Positions 44,587 to 53,275 of a stretch of 64,000 nt of DNA are shown piece after piece. The notes beneath the pieces are model-generated. The model did not search any database and was not told the origin of the DNA. It saw only the letters and a list, made by a program, of their open reading frames with translations. Source of the stretch: SHXR01 sp046160305 (GTDB taxonomy: Bacteria > Pseudomonadota > Gammaproteobacteria > Burkholderiales > SG8-39). The stretch's first letter is position 1. Each line of letters begins with the position of its first letter. The position numbers and the translations under genes were made by a program. The DNA lies in the NCBI GenBank assembly GCA_046160305.1, contig JBJXGX010000160.1:10885-74884 (forward strand). Reading direction: 5' to 3'.

Positions 44587-44619
44587 AGCCCCGGCCAGTC
44601 CGAGTGTCCGGGGCTTTTT
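44587..44619 (+). terminator. Rho-independent terminator of the phasin gene
   Basis: AGCCCCGG (44587-44594) and CCGGGGCT (44608-44615) form an 8-bp GC-rich stem around a 13-nt loop, followed by TTTTTCGTTTT. It lies 57 bp after the phasin stop. The remaining bases to 44791 hold no gene. Confidence 0.85.
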
Positions 44620-44791
44620 CGTTTTCCGTGTCCGGTTTCGGGCCGCTCCAAGAAACGAATCCGATCACTCGCACGGTTTCCTCCTGCGCGATAACACGTG
44701 ACCGGAACGGGCTTGCACAAATCGACGCATCGTTTCAAGATGCTGGCGTGGGTAGACCTTTGCGACCGCGACGCCCGGCCTAAGAGAATTC

Positions 44792-46534
44792 ATGCAGTAC
44801 TCAACAAACGATCCCGCCCGACTGCTGACCGAATGGATGCGAGCAGGTCAGGAGGCGATGCAAAATTTCAATCTCGCGTTGGGCGCCGGTGCGCCATTCG
44901 CGTCCGGCGCCCCGCCGAACGACACGGCTGATCCGGCGGCCCGGCTCATTGCGAACGTCACGAGCGCGGCAGAACTCCAACGGGAAGCATTCAAGAGCAT
45001 TACGGACTTCTGGACGCACTTTGCCGCACAGCCGGGATCAGGCGGCGTGACCAGCGCGTCTTCGGTCAACGATCGCCGATTCGCGAACGAGGCATGGGCC
45101 AACGACCCCCGCTTCGATCTGGTCCGCCGAGCGTACCTGGCGTACTCAAGTTTTCTTGAGGGCACGGTGGAACAGACCAACGCGGATGAAAGAACCAAAG
45201 GGCAGTTGCGCTTCGGGGTCCGGCAATTTCTGGACGCGATGAGTCCGTCGAATTTTCTCGCGACGAATCCCGAGGCGACCCAACTCGCTATCGAGTCGGG
45301 CGGGAAGAGTCTGGCCGAAGGGATGGCCCTATACTTCCAGGACCTCGCAAAGGGTCGTGTCTCGATGACCGACGAGAATGCCTTTGCGATCGGCAAGAAT
45401 CTGGCGATGACACCCGGTGCGGTGGTGTACGAGAACGAGATGATTCAACTCATCCAATACGCACCCACCACCAATGCTGTGTTCGAACGCCCGCTCATCA
45501 TCATTCCGCCGTGCGTCAACAAGTTCTACATCCTCGATCTGCAACCGGAGAACTCGTTCATTCGCCACGCGATCGCAGAAGGCCACACGGTGTTTGTCGT
45601 GTCGTGGCGGCAGATCACTGCCGATCTTGGGCATCTTACGTGGGACGATTATCTCAGCGAAGGGGTGATGCGAGCGATCGATGCCGCCCGTGCCATCACG
45701 GGTGAATCGCGGGTCAATGCGCTCGGCTTTTGCGTCGGTGGCACGCTGCTCGCCTCTGCGCTCGCGGTCATGGCAACGCGCGGCGAAGATAAGATTGCAA
45801 GCCTCACGCTTCTCACCACATTGCTCGATTTCACCGACACCGGCGAATTGGGATTACTGGTGAGCGAGGAAGCCGTCGCCGCGCGGGAAGCAAGTATCGG
45901 AAGCGGTGGCATTCTTCCGGGCAAGGAAATGGCGTTCACGTTTTCGGCACTCCGCGCGAACGACCTTATCTGGCAGTACGTCACCAACAGCTACCTTAAA
46001 GGCAAGGCGCCGCCCGCCTTCGATCTCCTCTATTGGAACGCCGATAGCACCAACTTACCCGGACCGATGGTGACGTGGTTCCTGCGCAATGCCTATCTGG
46101 AAAACAAGCTTGCCAAGGCGGGCAAGACGATCCAGTGCGACATTCCGATGGACTTCGCTGCCGTCCACGCCCCCACCTATGTGTACGCCTCGCGCGATGA
46201 TCACATCGTGCCGTGGAAAACGGCCTACCAATCGACACGACTGCTCGGCGGCGAGACGATATTTCTGCTTGGCGCGAGCGGCCATATAGCCGGGGTCATC
46301 AATCCGCCGGCGAAGGGCAAGCGCAACTATTGGGTCGATGGCGCAACGAGCGAGGACCCCGAGGAGTGGCTCTCGACGGCGTCTTCCATGCCGGGGAGCT
46401 GGTGGCCGCATTGGTATCAATGGCTCGCACCGCATTCGGGTGCGCACCGGCGCGCGCGCACGCGGCTTGGCAGTAAGAAGTACCCAACCATCGAGCCTGC
46501 ACCCGGACGCTACGTCCTCGTGAAGGCGGACTGA
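44792..46534 (+). CDS. phaC: Class I poly(3-hydroxyalkanoate) synthase
   Basis: 580 residues, class I length. An N-terminal domain (about 1-200) is followed by the alpha/beta catalytic core: 'NKFYILDLQPENSFIRHAIAEGHTVFVVSWR', the lipase-like box 'LGFCVGGTLLA' with catalytic Cys314, Asp in 'YVYASRDDHIVPW' and His in 'LGASGHIAGVINPP'. It polymerises 3-hydroxyacyl-CoA into PHA with release of CoA. phaB follows after 224 bp. phaA is not in the window. Confidence 0.96.
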   Translation: MQYSTNDPARLLTEWMRAGQEAMQNFNLALGAGAPFASGAPPNDTADPAARLIANVTSAAELQREAFKSITDFWTHFAAQPGSGGVTSASSVNDRRFANEAWANDPRFDLVRRAYLAYSSFLEGTVEQTNADERTKGQLRFGVRQFLDAMSPSNFLATNPEATQLAIESGGKSLAEGMALYFQDLAKGRVSMTDENAFAIGKNLAMTPGAVVYENEMIQLIQYAPTTNAVFERPLIIIPPCVNKFYILDLQPENSFIRHAIAEGHTVFVVSWRQITADLGHLTWDDYLSEGVMRAIDAARAITGESRVNALGFCVGGTLLASALAVMATRGEDKIASLTLLTTLLDFTDTGELGLLVSEEAVAAREASIGSGGILPGKEMAFTFSALRANDLIWQYVTNSYLKGKAPPAFDLLYWNADSTNLPGPMVTWFLRNAYLENKLAKAGKTIQCDIPMDFAAVHAPTYVYASRDDHIVPWKTAYQSTRLLGGETIFLLGASGHIAGVINPPAKGKRNYWVDGATSEDPEEWLSTASSMPGSWWPHWYQWLAPHSGAHRRARTRLGSKKYPTIEPAPGRYVLVKAD

Positions 46535-46758
46535 TCGCCCAACGTAAGCAGGCGCAACGCGTGGGAGACGTCGCGATCGTCGCAGCGTTGCGGAGCGTAA
46601 CCGGGAGATTCGGTGGCCCGCCACGATAGCTGCCGCGAAACGGGGTGCGCATGTCATCATTCATACGCGCGACGGTGTTCGAATAGGCGGCGATATCGGC
46701 GCGGCGCTAGTCGTGGCATATTGATCGCGGACTTGCAGTCGGAAAAAGGAGCAATGAG

Positions 46759-47496
46759 ATGACAAAGCGCGTTGCGTTTGTGACGGGTGGCATGGGTGGT
46801 ATCGGAACGTCGATCTGCCAGCGTCTGGCGAAGGAAGGCCACACGGTGATCGCCGGTTGCGGGCCGAGTCGCGATCATGTGAAGTGGCTCGCGGCGCAGC
46901 GTGAATTGGGCTACACGTTTTTCGTCTCGATGGGTAATGTGGGCGATTGGGACTCGACGGTCGATGCGCTCAAAAAAGTGAAGGACGAGCACGGCGGCGT
47001 CGATATCCTGGTGAACAACGCCGGCATCACGCGTGACGGAACATTTCGCAAGATGTCGCGGGAGGACTGGTCCGCGGTCATCAACACCAATCTGAATAGC
47101 CTGTTCAATGTGACGCGTCAGGTGATCGACGGCATGCTTGATCGCGGATGGGGACGGGTCATCAATATCTCCTCGGTGAACGGACAAAAAGGTCAGTTCG
47201 GGCAGACCAACTACTCGACCGCCAAAGCCGGAATTCACGGCTTCACGATGGCGCTCGCGCAGGAAGTCGCGTCGAAAGGTGTGACGGTCAACACTGTGTC
47301 GCCCGGCTACATCGGAACGGACATGGTGCGAGCGGTTCGCCCCGACGTGCTGGAAAAAATCGTCAATACCATTCCGGTCAAGAGGCTCGGCACGCCGGAT
47401 GAGATCGGTTCGATCGTGGTATGGCTTGCTTCCGAGGACGGCGGCTTCGCAACCGGCGCGGACTTCTCGCTGAACGGCGGGCTGCACATGGGGTAA
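46759..47496 (+). CDS. phaB: Acetoacetyl-CoA reductase
   Basis: 245 residues, NADPH-dependent SDR: 'RVAFVTGGMGGIGTSICQRLAKEGHTVIAGCGP', 'LVNNAGITRDGTFRKMSREDW', catalytic Ser in 'VINISSVNGQKGQFGQTNYSTAKAGIHGFTMALAQE' with Tyr-x3-Lys, and 'SPGYIGTDMV'. These are the PhbB signatures. It produces (R)-3-hydroxybutyryl-CoA for PhaC. AAAGGAG lies 8 nt before the ATG. A palindromic repeat begins at its stop codon (47495). Confidence 0.95.
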   Translation: MTKRVAFVTGGMGGIGTSICQRLAKEGHTVIAGCGPSRDHVKWLAAQRELGYTFFVSMGNVGDWDSTVDALKKVKDEHGGVDILVNNAGITRDGTFRKMSREDWSAVINTNLNSLFNVTRQVIDGMLDRGWGRVINISSVNGQKGQFGQTNYSTAKAGIHGFTMALAQEVASKGVTVNTVSPGYIGTDMVRAVRPDVLEKIVNTIPVKRLGTPDEIGSIVVWLASEDGGFATGADFSLNGGLHMG

Positions 47497-47602
47497 TCGC
47501 GGGGTTTCGCAACGCATGCGTTGCGCCGCGATTACGGGTTCGGCATGAAGGCCGAACCCTCCAAGCGCGCATATGAGGAATTTCCGCAACGCATGCGTTG
47601 CG
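47495..47602. repeat. Two copies of an 18-bp perfect palindrome flanking a hairpin, between convergent genes
   Basis: CGCAACGCATGCGTTGCG occurs at 47508-47525 and 47585-47602 and is its own complement. The first copy is further enclosed by AATCGCGG (47495-47502) and CCGCGATT (47526-47533). Between the copies GGGTTCGGC/GCCGAACCC (47536-47559) forms a 9-bp stem. The block fills the convergent gap of phaB and the SMP-30 gene and may end transcription from both sides; no T-runs are present. Confidence 0.75.
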
Positions 47603-47603
47603 C

Positions 47604-48533
47604 CTACAAGTGCGCCGTCACCGTCCGCCCCCGATGCGGCATCGTTGCGCGCAGAATCGCACCATGATGCGATTCGGTCATATAGAGAACGTCGTCGGTA
47701 TTCCCGGCCGCGTCGATGCCATAGGCGATGTTCGTGATGAACGAGCCTGCGGGGCCTTTGACGCGAACGATCGCCTCCCCCTCAGGATTCACCAGCCACA
47801 CTGAGCCGCTTCCCGGATGCGCAATGGCGAGGTTGCCGGCATCGTCCATCGCGAGACCGTCCGGACCGGTCGGGCCGAACAACTGAAAGAAATTGCCGAC
47901 TTTCGAGAGCGTGCCGTCTTGCATGATGGGTCCGCGCCAGATGCAATTTCCGCGCGTAGCCGCGACGAACAAAACCTTTTCCTCTGCATCGAGCACGATA
48001 CCGTTCGGGCTCGGTACGTTTGCAAGAAGCAACTCGAGGCGACCATCGACCCGCATCCGGTACACCCGTCCCGTGGGGTCATGCAGACCGGTCTGGCCTT
48101 GATCGGTGAATAGAATGTCGCCATTCGCTGCGATCGTGAGATCGTTGAGGCCCTTGAAACTTTCCGAGTTGCGGTGGGTGAGCACCGATGTAATCCGACC
48201 CGTGGTCGCATCGAGCTGCATCAAGCCGCGGCGATAGTCCGCAATCAGGATGCGCCCGTCCCGCGCGATCTTCAGTCCATTCGGCCAGCCGTCGTACTCG
48301 ACCGCGAGCGTCCATTCGCCTGAAGGTGCGATGCGAAAAATGCGCCCGAACGGAATATCGACCACATGGAGATTGCCGGCCCGGTCGAAAGCGGGACCTT
48401 CCAGAAAGCAGTCGACGGGCGCGCCGCCCCGGTTTGCATCGGCCCACGCGGTTTGCTCGCCGGTGCGACGAAACCGCGCGGGCATCGCGCTGTGGAGCTG
48501 AGCGGTGATCAATGCGGGAGGGTGCGCAGGCAT
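47604..48533 (-). CDS. SMP-30/gluconolactonase/LRE family protein
   Basis: 309 residues from ATG 48533; the longer frame to 48731 overlaps the divergent P450 gene. Six-bladed propeller with the metal-site Glu in 'DCFLEGPAFDRAGNLHVVD' and 'GLNDLTIAANGDILFTDQGQTG' (Asn, Asp), 'SPNGIVLDAEEKVLFVAATRGNCIW' and 'GPDGLAMDDAGNLAIAHPGSGSVW'. A calcium-dependent lactonase or related hydrolase. The starts of this gene and of the P450 are only 58 bp apart, suggesting a shared control region. Confidence 0.85.
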   Translation of the reverse strand: MPAHPPALITAQLHSAMPARFRRTGEQTAWADANRGGAPVDCFLEGPAFDRAGNLHVVDIPFGRIFRIAPSGEWTLAVEYDGWPNGLKIARDGRILIADYRRGLMQLDATTGRITSVLTHRNSESFKGLNDLTIAANGDILFTDQGQTGLHDPTGRVYRMRVDGRLELLLANVPSPNGIVLDAEEKVLFVAATRGNCIWRGPIMQDGTLSKVGNFFQLFGPTGPDGLAMDDAGNLAIAHPGSGSVWLVNPEGEAIVRVKGPAGSFITNIAYGIDAAGNTDDVLYMTESHHGAILRATMPHRGRTVTAHL

Positions 48534-48591
48534 CGTGGAGGCGTCTTCCTTCAGTGAGGCGGTCGTAAGCGGTCCGATGCTAGCATCGGGG

Positions 48592-49812
48592 ATGTCTGTC
48601 GAGCATGAAAGCGTCATCCCCGATTCGCCGCGATTTCCATTCCGGCGACAGTGCCCGTTCGACCCGCCACCCGAATATGCAAAGGCCCGCGCGGCCGGCC
48701 CATTGCATAGCGTCACATTATGGAATGGCAAGCGCGCATGGCTGGTGACCCGCTATGACGAAGTGCGTTCGGTATTGATGGACGACCGGCGCTTCAGTGG
48801 TGCCATGGCGCAACCGGATTTCCCGACCGTGACCGAGGCACGCGTCATCGTGGACCGGAACGAGCGCGCGTTCGTCGGCATGGACAATCCGCTGCACGAT
48901 CACTATCGACGCATGTTCACGCGCGAGTTCAGCGTGCGCCGGATGTTGGCCTTCAAGCCGAGGATCGCGCAGATTGCCGAAGATCTGATCGACGAGATCG
49001 AAGCAGAGGGCCCGCCGCTTGATCTGGTGAGCACATTGGCGGTGAAATTTCCGTCGCTGGTGATGTCCGCACTGTTCGGATCGCCTTACTCGGACCATCC
49101 GTTCATCATTCGCTGCGCTGTCGCCCGGCACGGTCTTACGCAGACACCGGACGAAGCGCAGAGCAAGGCACGTGAGCTGGCCGCGTACGTTCGCCGACTG
49201 ATCGATCGGAAAGAAGCTGAAACCGGCGATGACATGGTGAGTCGCATTATCGAAGAGCATGTGAAGCCGGGCAACCTGAGTCGCGACGACTTTGCCGAGA
49301 TCGGCGCGATGATCCTGCGCGCGGGGCACGACACGACGACCAACATGATCGGCATGGGAACGCTTCTGATCCTGCAGGACGACTCTTTGCGTCGAAGCCT
49401 GATCGAGCATCCCGCACTGATCGAAGGTGCGGTCGAGGAGTTGCTGCGCTTCGTGACGCCGGTGCAGTTCTCGCCGCGACGCGTGGCGCTGGAAGATGTA
49501 GAGATCGGTGGCGTCTTGGTGCGTAAAGGCGAAGGGCTGTTCCTCCTGCTGGCTTCGGTCAACAGGGATGAAAGCGTTTTTCCGAATCCGGATGCCGTCG
49601 ATTTCGAGCGTGACGCCTCCGCACAGCTCGCGTTCGGCTACGGCATTCACCAGTGTCTTGGGCAAATGCTTGCCCGCTACGAGCTTCACATCCTGTTCGC
49701 CGTGCTGCTGAGACGATTGCCGGCGCTACGGCTTGCCGTGCCGCTTGCGGACATTCGCTTCAAGCACGATATGCAGATCTACGGCATCCACAATCTGCCG
49801 GTAACCTGGTAG
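48592..49812 (+). CDS. Cytochrome P450
   Basis: 406 residues from ATG 48592 (MSVEHESVIPDSPRFPF). I-helix 'MILRAGHDTTTNMIG' (acid/alcohol pair of proton relay), ExxR in 'AVEELLRFVTP', and heme ligand Cys in 'LAFGYGIHQCLGQMLARYEL'. Soluble bacterial class I P450 that needs a ferredoxin and reductase. A [3Fe-4S] ferredoxin follows but was displaced by an inserted element (49833-49995). The P450 stop is six bases before what appears to be the original ferredoxin start (GTG 49818). Confidence 0.94.
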   Translation: MSVEHESVIPDSPRFPFRRQCPFDPPPEYAKARAAGPLHSVTLWNGKRAWLVTRYDEVRSVLMDDRRFSGAMAQPDFPTVTEARVIVDRNERAFVGMDNPLHDHYRRMFTREFSVRRMLAFKPRIAQIAEDLIDEIEAEGPPLDLVSTLAVKFPSLVMSALFGSPYSDHPFIIRCAVARHGLTQTPDEAQSKARELAAYVRRLIDRKEAETGDDMVSRIIEEHVKPGNLSRDDFAEIGAMILRAGHDTTTNMIGMGTLLILQDDSLRRSLIEHPALIEGAVEELLRFVTPVQFSPRRVALEDVEIGGVLVRKGEGLFLLLASVNRDESVFPNPDAVDFERDASAQLAFGYGIHQCLGQMLARYELHILFAVLLRRLPALRLAVPLADIRFKHDMQIYGIHNLPVTW

Positions 49813-49823
49813 GCACGGTGGTA

Positions 49824-49832
49824 AGGATACGA
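49824..49832. repeat. Target-site duplication, left copy
   Basis: AGGATACGA, identical to 49996-50004. Together with the upstream GTG GTA it spells the original first codons (M-V-R-I-R) of the ferredoxin. Confidence 0.7.
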
Positions 49833-49995
49833 CTCGTGATTAGCAATGATCCTCCGCTACGCTACGAATCATGGCCAATCACCCAAAGATTTTGTACGAA
49901 CAAGGGGAGAAAGACCCCCTTGTGTATCCCCCATAGGAACAAGGAAGCTTCGCCCCCTTGTTGATCCCCTCCACAGCGGAGTTTCATTGCTAATC
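49833..49995. mobile_element. MITE-like non-coding insertion in the 5' end of the ferredoxin gene
   Basis: A 163-bp insert between two 9-bp direct repeats. Terminal inverted repeats are GATTAGCAATGATCCTCCGC (49838-49857) and the complement of 49976-49995, 18 of 20 bases matching. Five bases (CTCGT) lie between the left duplication and the left terminal repeat. Inside, AACAAGGGG-type segments face CCCCTTGTT, so the whole unit folds on itself. It contains no gene and depends on a transposase elsewhere. Removing the insert and one duplication restores an uninterrupted ferredoxin start. Confidence 0.65.
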
Positions 49996-50190
49996 AGGAT
50001 ACGAGTTGATCCGGCACGATGCATCGGATCCGGGCAATGTGTCCGGACAGTCCCCGGCGTATTTGATCAACGCGAAGAGGATGGCATTGTCGTGTTGCTT
50101 GATGCGAATCCCGCCGGCGCTCTCGTCGAGCGGGTTCGCAAGGCGGCCAGACTTTGTCCATCGCAGTCCATACGGATCGAAGAAACCTAG
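49987..50190 (+). CDS. [3Fe-4S] ferredoxin, electron donor of the P450 (5' end rebuilt by the insertion)
   Basis: 67 residues from TTG 49987: MLIRIRVDPARCIGSGQCV...GVFDQREEDGIVVLLD...ARLCPSQSIRIEE. Three Cys ligands (CIGSGQC and LCPSQ) with Ser/Gly in place of the fourth give a [3Fe-4S] cluster, as in P450-associated small ferredoxins. The start TTG and the CGGAG Shine-Dalgarno (49977-49981, 5 nt spacing) both lie within the right terminal repeat of the inserted element. The original gene seems to have begun at GTG 49818 (MVRIR...). Expression thus depends on the element's sequence. Confidence 0.8.
   Translation: MLIRIRVDPARCIGSGQCVRTVPGVFDQREEDGIVVLLDANPAGALVERVRKAARLCPSQSIRIEET
49996..50004. 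repeat. Target-site duplication, right copy
   Basis: AGGATACGA, directly following the right terminal repeat and continuing into the ferredoxin coding sequence. Confidence 0.7.
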
Positions 50191-50205
50191 ATAGGAGGCA
50201 TCACC

Positions 50206-51171
50206 ATGCGCTCAATGAGACATCTCGCACTTGCCCTGGCATGCGCGACCATCGCGGCCGGCGCGCTCGCCCAGGAATTTCCGACCAAGCCGATCCGCTT
50301 GTTGATTCCGTTTCCACCCGGCGGCGGCACCGATTTCGTTTCGCGCATCGTTGCCAACAAGCTTGCCGATACGCTCAAGTGGAATGTGGTTCCGGAAAAT
50401 CGCCCCGGTGCGTCGGGCAACATCGCGATCGAAGCCACCGCGAAATCGCCGGCCGATGGCTATACCATCGTCATGGGGCAGTCGGACAACATGATGCTTG
50501 GACCTTGGCTCTATCCGAGCGTGGGGTATGACACCGTGAAGAGCTTCGTGCCGATCGTTCAAGTGTCGAGAACATCGCTTGCGATGGTGAGTGCCGCCAA
50601 ATCGCCGCTTGCATCGCCCGCCGATCTCGTCGCACGGGGTAAGTCGCCGGCAGGATTGAGTTGGGCGACCGCCGGGAACGGCTCGGTCGGACATGTGTTC
50701 GGGGAGCAATTCCAGCGCGCCGCGGGCATCAAGATCCTGCAAGTTCCCTACAAGGGCGCCACACCCGCACTCGCCGACGTCATGGGTGGGCAGGTCGACG
50801 TTGCCATCATGTCGGTCCCATCTGTCTTGGGCTTGGTGAAAAGCGGCAAGCTGACGGCCGTGGCGGTGAGCTCGGCGCAGCGCTCGGCGGCATTGCCTGC
50901 AACGCCCACCCTCGACGAATCCGGTCAGCGAGGCCTCGACGTGACCATCTGGCTCGGACTGTTCGCCCCGATCGGTACGCCTGAACCGATCATCGCCCGC
51001 TTGAACGCCGAAGTGAACAAGGTACTCCAGTCACCGGATGTGATCGAGAAAGTCACTGCCCAGGGCGTGAGCGTGGCAGGCGGCACATCGGAGGACTTTG
51101 CGGCGTTTGTTCGCACCGACTATGAGCGATGGGGGCGCGTCGTCAAGGAATCGGGCGTGAAGTTGGAATAA
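50206..51171 (+). CDS. Bug/TctC family substrate-binding protein
   Basis: 321 residues with signal MRSMRHLALALACATIAAGA (cleavage likely after ALAQ). 'FPTKPIRLLIPFPPGGGTDFVSRIVANKL', 'WNVVPENRPGASGNIAIEATAKSPADGYTIVMG', 'LQVPYKGATPALADVMGGQVD' are Bug motifs. It lies 15 bp after the ferredoxin stop and 16 bp before the CoA-transferase. It is embedded in a P450 / CoA-transferase / acyl-CoA dehydrogenase run and probably imports the acid that the run degrades. Confidence 0.88.
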   Translation: MRSMRHLALALACATIAAGALAQEFPTKPIRLLIPFPPGGGTDFVSRIVANKLADTLKWNVVPENRPGASGNIAIEATAKSPADGYTIVMGQSDNMMLGPWLYPSVGYDTVKSFVPIVQVSRTSLAMVSAAKSPLASPADLVARGKSPAGLSWATAGNGSVGHVFGEQFQRAAGIKILQVPYKGATPALADVMGGQVDVAIMSVPSVLGLVKSGKLTAVAVSSAQRSAALPATPTLDESGQRGLDVTIWLGLFAPIGTPEPIIARLNAEVNKVLQSPDVIEKVTAQGVSVAGGTSEDFAAFVRTDYERWGRVVKESGVKLE

Positions 51172-51187
51172 CGCGCGGGAGGCGACG

Positions 51188-52369
51188 ATGCAACTCGATG
51201 GCATCCGCGTCGTCGATCTGACCCGCATCCTCTCCGGACCATTTTGTTCGATGTTCCTTGCGGACATGGGCGCGGAGGTGATCAAGATCGAAGACCCCGA
51301 TGAAGGTGATCCCGTTCGCAAGCAGGGCGCGGCGCGCAACGGGTACTCGCTCTATTTCGCCAATTTCAATCGCAACAAGCGTTCGCTCACCCTCGATCTT
51401 CGCACCGACGACGGACGCGAGATCTTGCGAAGCCTCGTGCGGAAGGCCGATGTCGTCGTCAACAACTATCGGCCCGGCGTCATGGACAAGATGGGCTTCG
51501 GACGTGACGCATTGCGTGCGGTGAAGCCCGATATCGTCAGTTGCCACGTCACCGGCTTTGGCCTTGACGGACCCTATGCGAGTCGCCCATCGTTCGATTT
51601 CATTGCACAGGCGATGAGCGGATTCATGAGTGTCAACGGCGATCCGAACGGGCCGCCGATGCGCGCGGCGCCGCCGATCTCCGATCTGGTTGCGGGTGCC
51701 TATGCGGCGATGGGCATCCTTGCAGCGCTAGTGCGGCGGGCGCGCACCGGGGAGGGCGAGGAGGTCGCGACTGCGCTTACAGACGGCATGACCAGCATGC
51801 TCGCGTTTCTGGCGACCAACTGGTTCGCGACGGGCAATCTGCCGTTGCGAACCGGGAACGATCACGCACTCGCGTCCCCGTACGGCCTCTTCGAAGCCTC
51901 CGATGGCCAGGTTGCGATCGCGCCAAGCAACGATACGTACTACTTCAAGTTGCTCGCCGCGCTCGATCTGGAGCATCTCCGGGATCGGCCGGAATTCAAC
52001 ACCAACGACAGCCGCTTCGAGCATCGCGGGGCGATCAATGCGGCCTTGAACGAGCGGACCCGCAAGAAATCCATCGCCCACTGGATCGATGTGCTGAACA
52101 AAGCGGGCATCCCGTGCGGGCGGGTGTTGAACATCGGCGAGGTGTTCGCCGACCCGCAGACCGTACATCAGCGTATGCGCATCACGATCGATCACCCGCT
52201 GCATGGTCCACTTGATGTGCTCGGATTTCCGATCAAGTTCACCGATGCGCCTTGCCGCATGCATCGTCCGCCGCCCGCGCTGGGCGCCGATACGGACGAA
52301 ATTCTTCGCGATCTGGGACTGAGCAAGTCCAAGATCGCCGGGCTGCGCGAGCGAAGTGTGATCCGCTAG
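51188..52369 (+). CDS. CaiB/BaiF family (class III) CoA-transferase
   Basis: 393 residues. 'MQLDGIRVVDLTRILSGPFCSMFLADMGAEVIKIEDPDEGDPVR', 'FNRNKRSLTLDLRTDDGREIL', catalytic Asp in 'SFDFIAQAMSGFMSVNGDPNGPPMR' and 'GIPCGRVLNIGEVFADPQTVHQRM' are class III signatures. It transfers CoA from a donor thioester to a carboxylic acid, activating it for beta-oxidation-type steps carried out by the following SDR and acyl-CoA dehydrogenase. Confidence 0.92.
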   Translation: MQLDGIRVVDLTRILSGPFCSMFLADMGAEVIKIEDPDEGDPVRKQGAARNGYSLYFANFNRNKRSLTLDLRTDDGREILRSLVRKADVVVNNYRPGVMDKMGFGRDALRAVKPDIVSCHVTGFGLDGPYASRPSFDFIAQAMSGFMSVNGDPNGPPMRAAPPISDLVAGAYAAMGILAALVRRARTGEGEEVATALTDGMTSMLAFLATNWFATGNLPLRTGNDHALASPYGLFEASDGQVAIAPSNDTYYFKLLAALDLEHLRDRPEFNTNDSRFEHRGAINAALNERTRKKSIAHWIDVLNKAGIPCGRVLNIGEVFADPQTVHQRMRITIDHPLHGPLDVLGFPIKFTDAPCRMHRPPPALGADTDEILRDLGLSKSKIAGLRERSVIR

Positions 52370-52410
52370 TTCGCACATCGGCGGCCCATTCACCGAGACC
52401 GAGGAGAACC

Positions 52411-53178
52411 ATGAGCACCTTCGCAAACAAGACGATTATCGTCACTGGTGGCGCCGGAGGCATCGGCGGGGCAACGTGCCGCCGCTTCGCGCAAGCGGGC
52501 GGGCGTGTCGGCATCCTCGATTTGAATGTCGACGCGGCTCGGGGTTTGGCGGGCGAAATCGAGGCGGCGGGTGGCCGGGCGGAAGCGATGCGCTGTGATA
52601 TCACCGATGCCGCGAGTGTGCGCGATGCGGTGGCTGCGAGCATCGAACGCCTGGGTGCCATCGACGTTCTCGTCAACAACGCGGGTTGGGATGTGTTTCG
52701 GCCTTTCGTCAAGACCGATCCCGCCCTCTGGGAGCGGTTGATTGCCGTCAATCTCATCGGGGCGCTGCATATGCATCACGCGGTGCTGCCGGGGATGGTT
52801 GAACGCAGGCAAGGGCGGATCGTCAATGTCTCCTCCGATGCGGCGCGGGTCGGATCGTCAGGTGAAGCTGTCTATGCCGCCTGCAAAGGCGGCTTGGTCG
52901 CCTTCTCCAAAACGCTTGCACGCGAGCATGCCCGGCATGGCATCACCGTCAATGTGGTGTGTCCCGGGCCGACCGACACAGCGCTCTTCGACGGTTTCAA
53001 GAATGCCGCCGGCAATCCGGAGAAACTCGTGCAAGCCTTCGAGCGGTCGATTCCACTCGGTCGCATCGGCAAGCCCGACGATCTGCCTGGTGCGATCCTA
53101 TTCTTCGCAAGTGATGATGCCGCCTATATCACCGGGCAGGTCCTCAGTGTCTCGGGTGGCCTGACAATGAGCGGATGA
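52411..53178 (+). CDS. SDR family NAD-dependent hydroxyacyl dehydrogenase-like oxidoreductase
   Basis: 255 residues from ATG 52411 with GAGGAG 4 nt upstream; extensions upstream lie in the CoA-transferase gene. 'TIIVTGGAGGIGGATCRRFAQAGGRVGILDLN', 'LVNNAGWDVFRPFVKTDP', 'GRIVNVSSDAARVGSSGEAVYAACKGGLVAFSKTLA' (Ser, Tyr-x3-Lys), and 'CPGPTDTALF'. It resembles BadH/cyclohexanecarboxyl-CoA-type 2-hydroxyacyl dehydrogenases. Its position between CoA-transferase and acyl-CoA dehydrogenase fits a cyclic-acid degradation route; that is inference. Confidence 0.87.
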   Translation: MSTFANKTIIVTGGAGGIGGATCRRFAQAGGRVGILDLNVDAARGLAGEIEAAGGRAEAMRCDITDAASVRDAVAASIERLGAIDVLVNNAGWDVFRPFVKTDPALWERLIAVNLIGALHMHHAVLPGMVERRQGRIVNVSSDAARVGSSGEAVYAACKGGLVAFSKTLAREHARHGITVNVVCPGPTDTALFDGFKNAAGNPEKLVQAFERSIPLGRIGKPDDLPGAILFFASDDAAYITGQVLSVSGGLTMSG

Positions 53179-53275
53179 AGATGCGCTACGACAGCGAAAA
53201 ATCGCGTGCAATCGTGAACCCGCCGCAGGGAAAACACGCAATGAATTTCCGCGAAATAACGAGACAGGCCGACCA

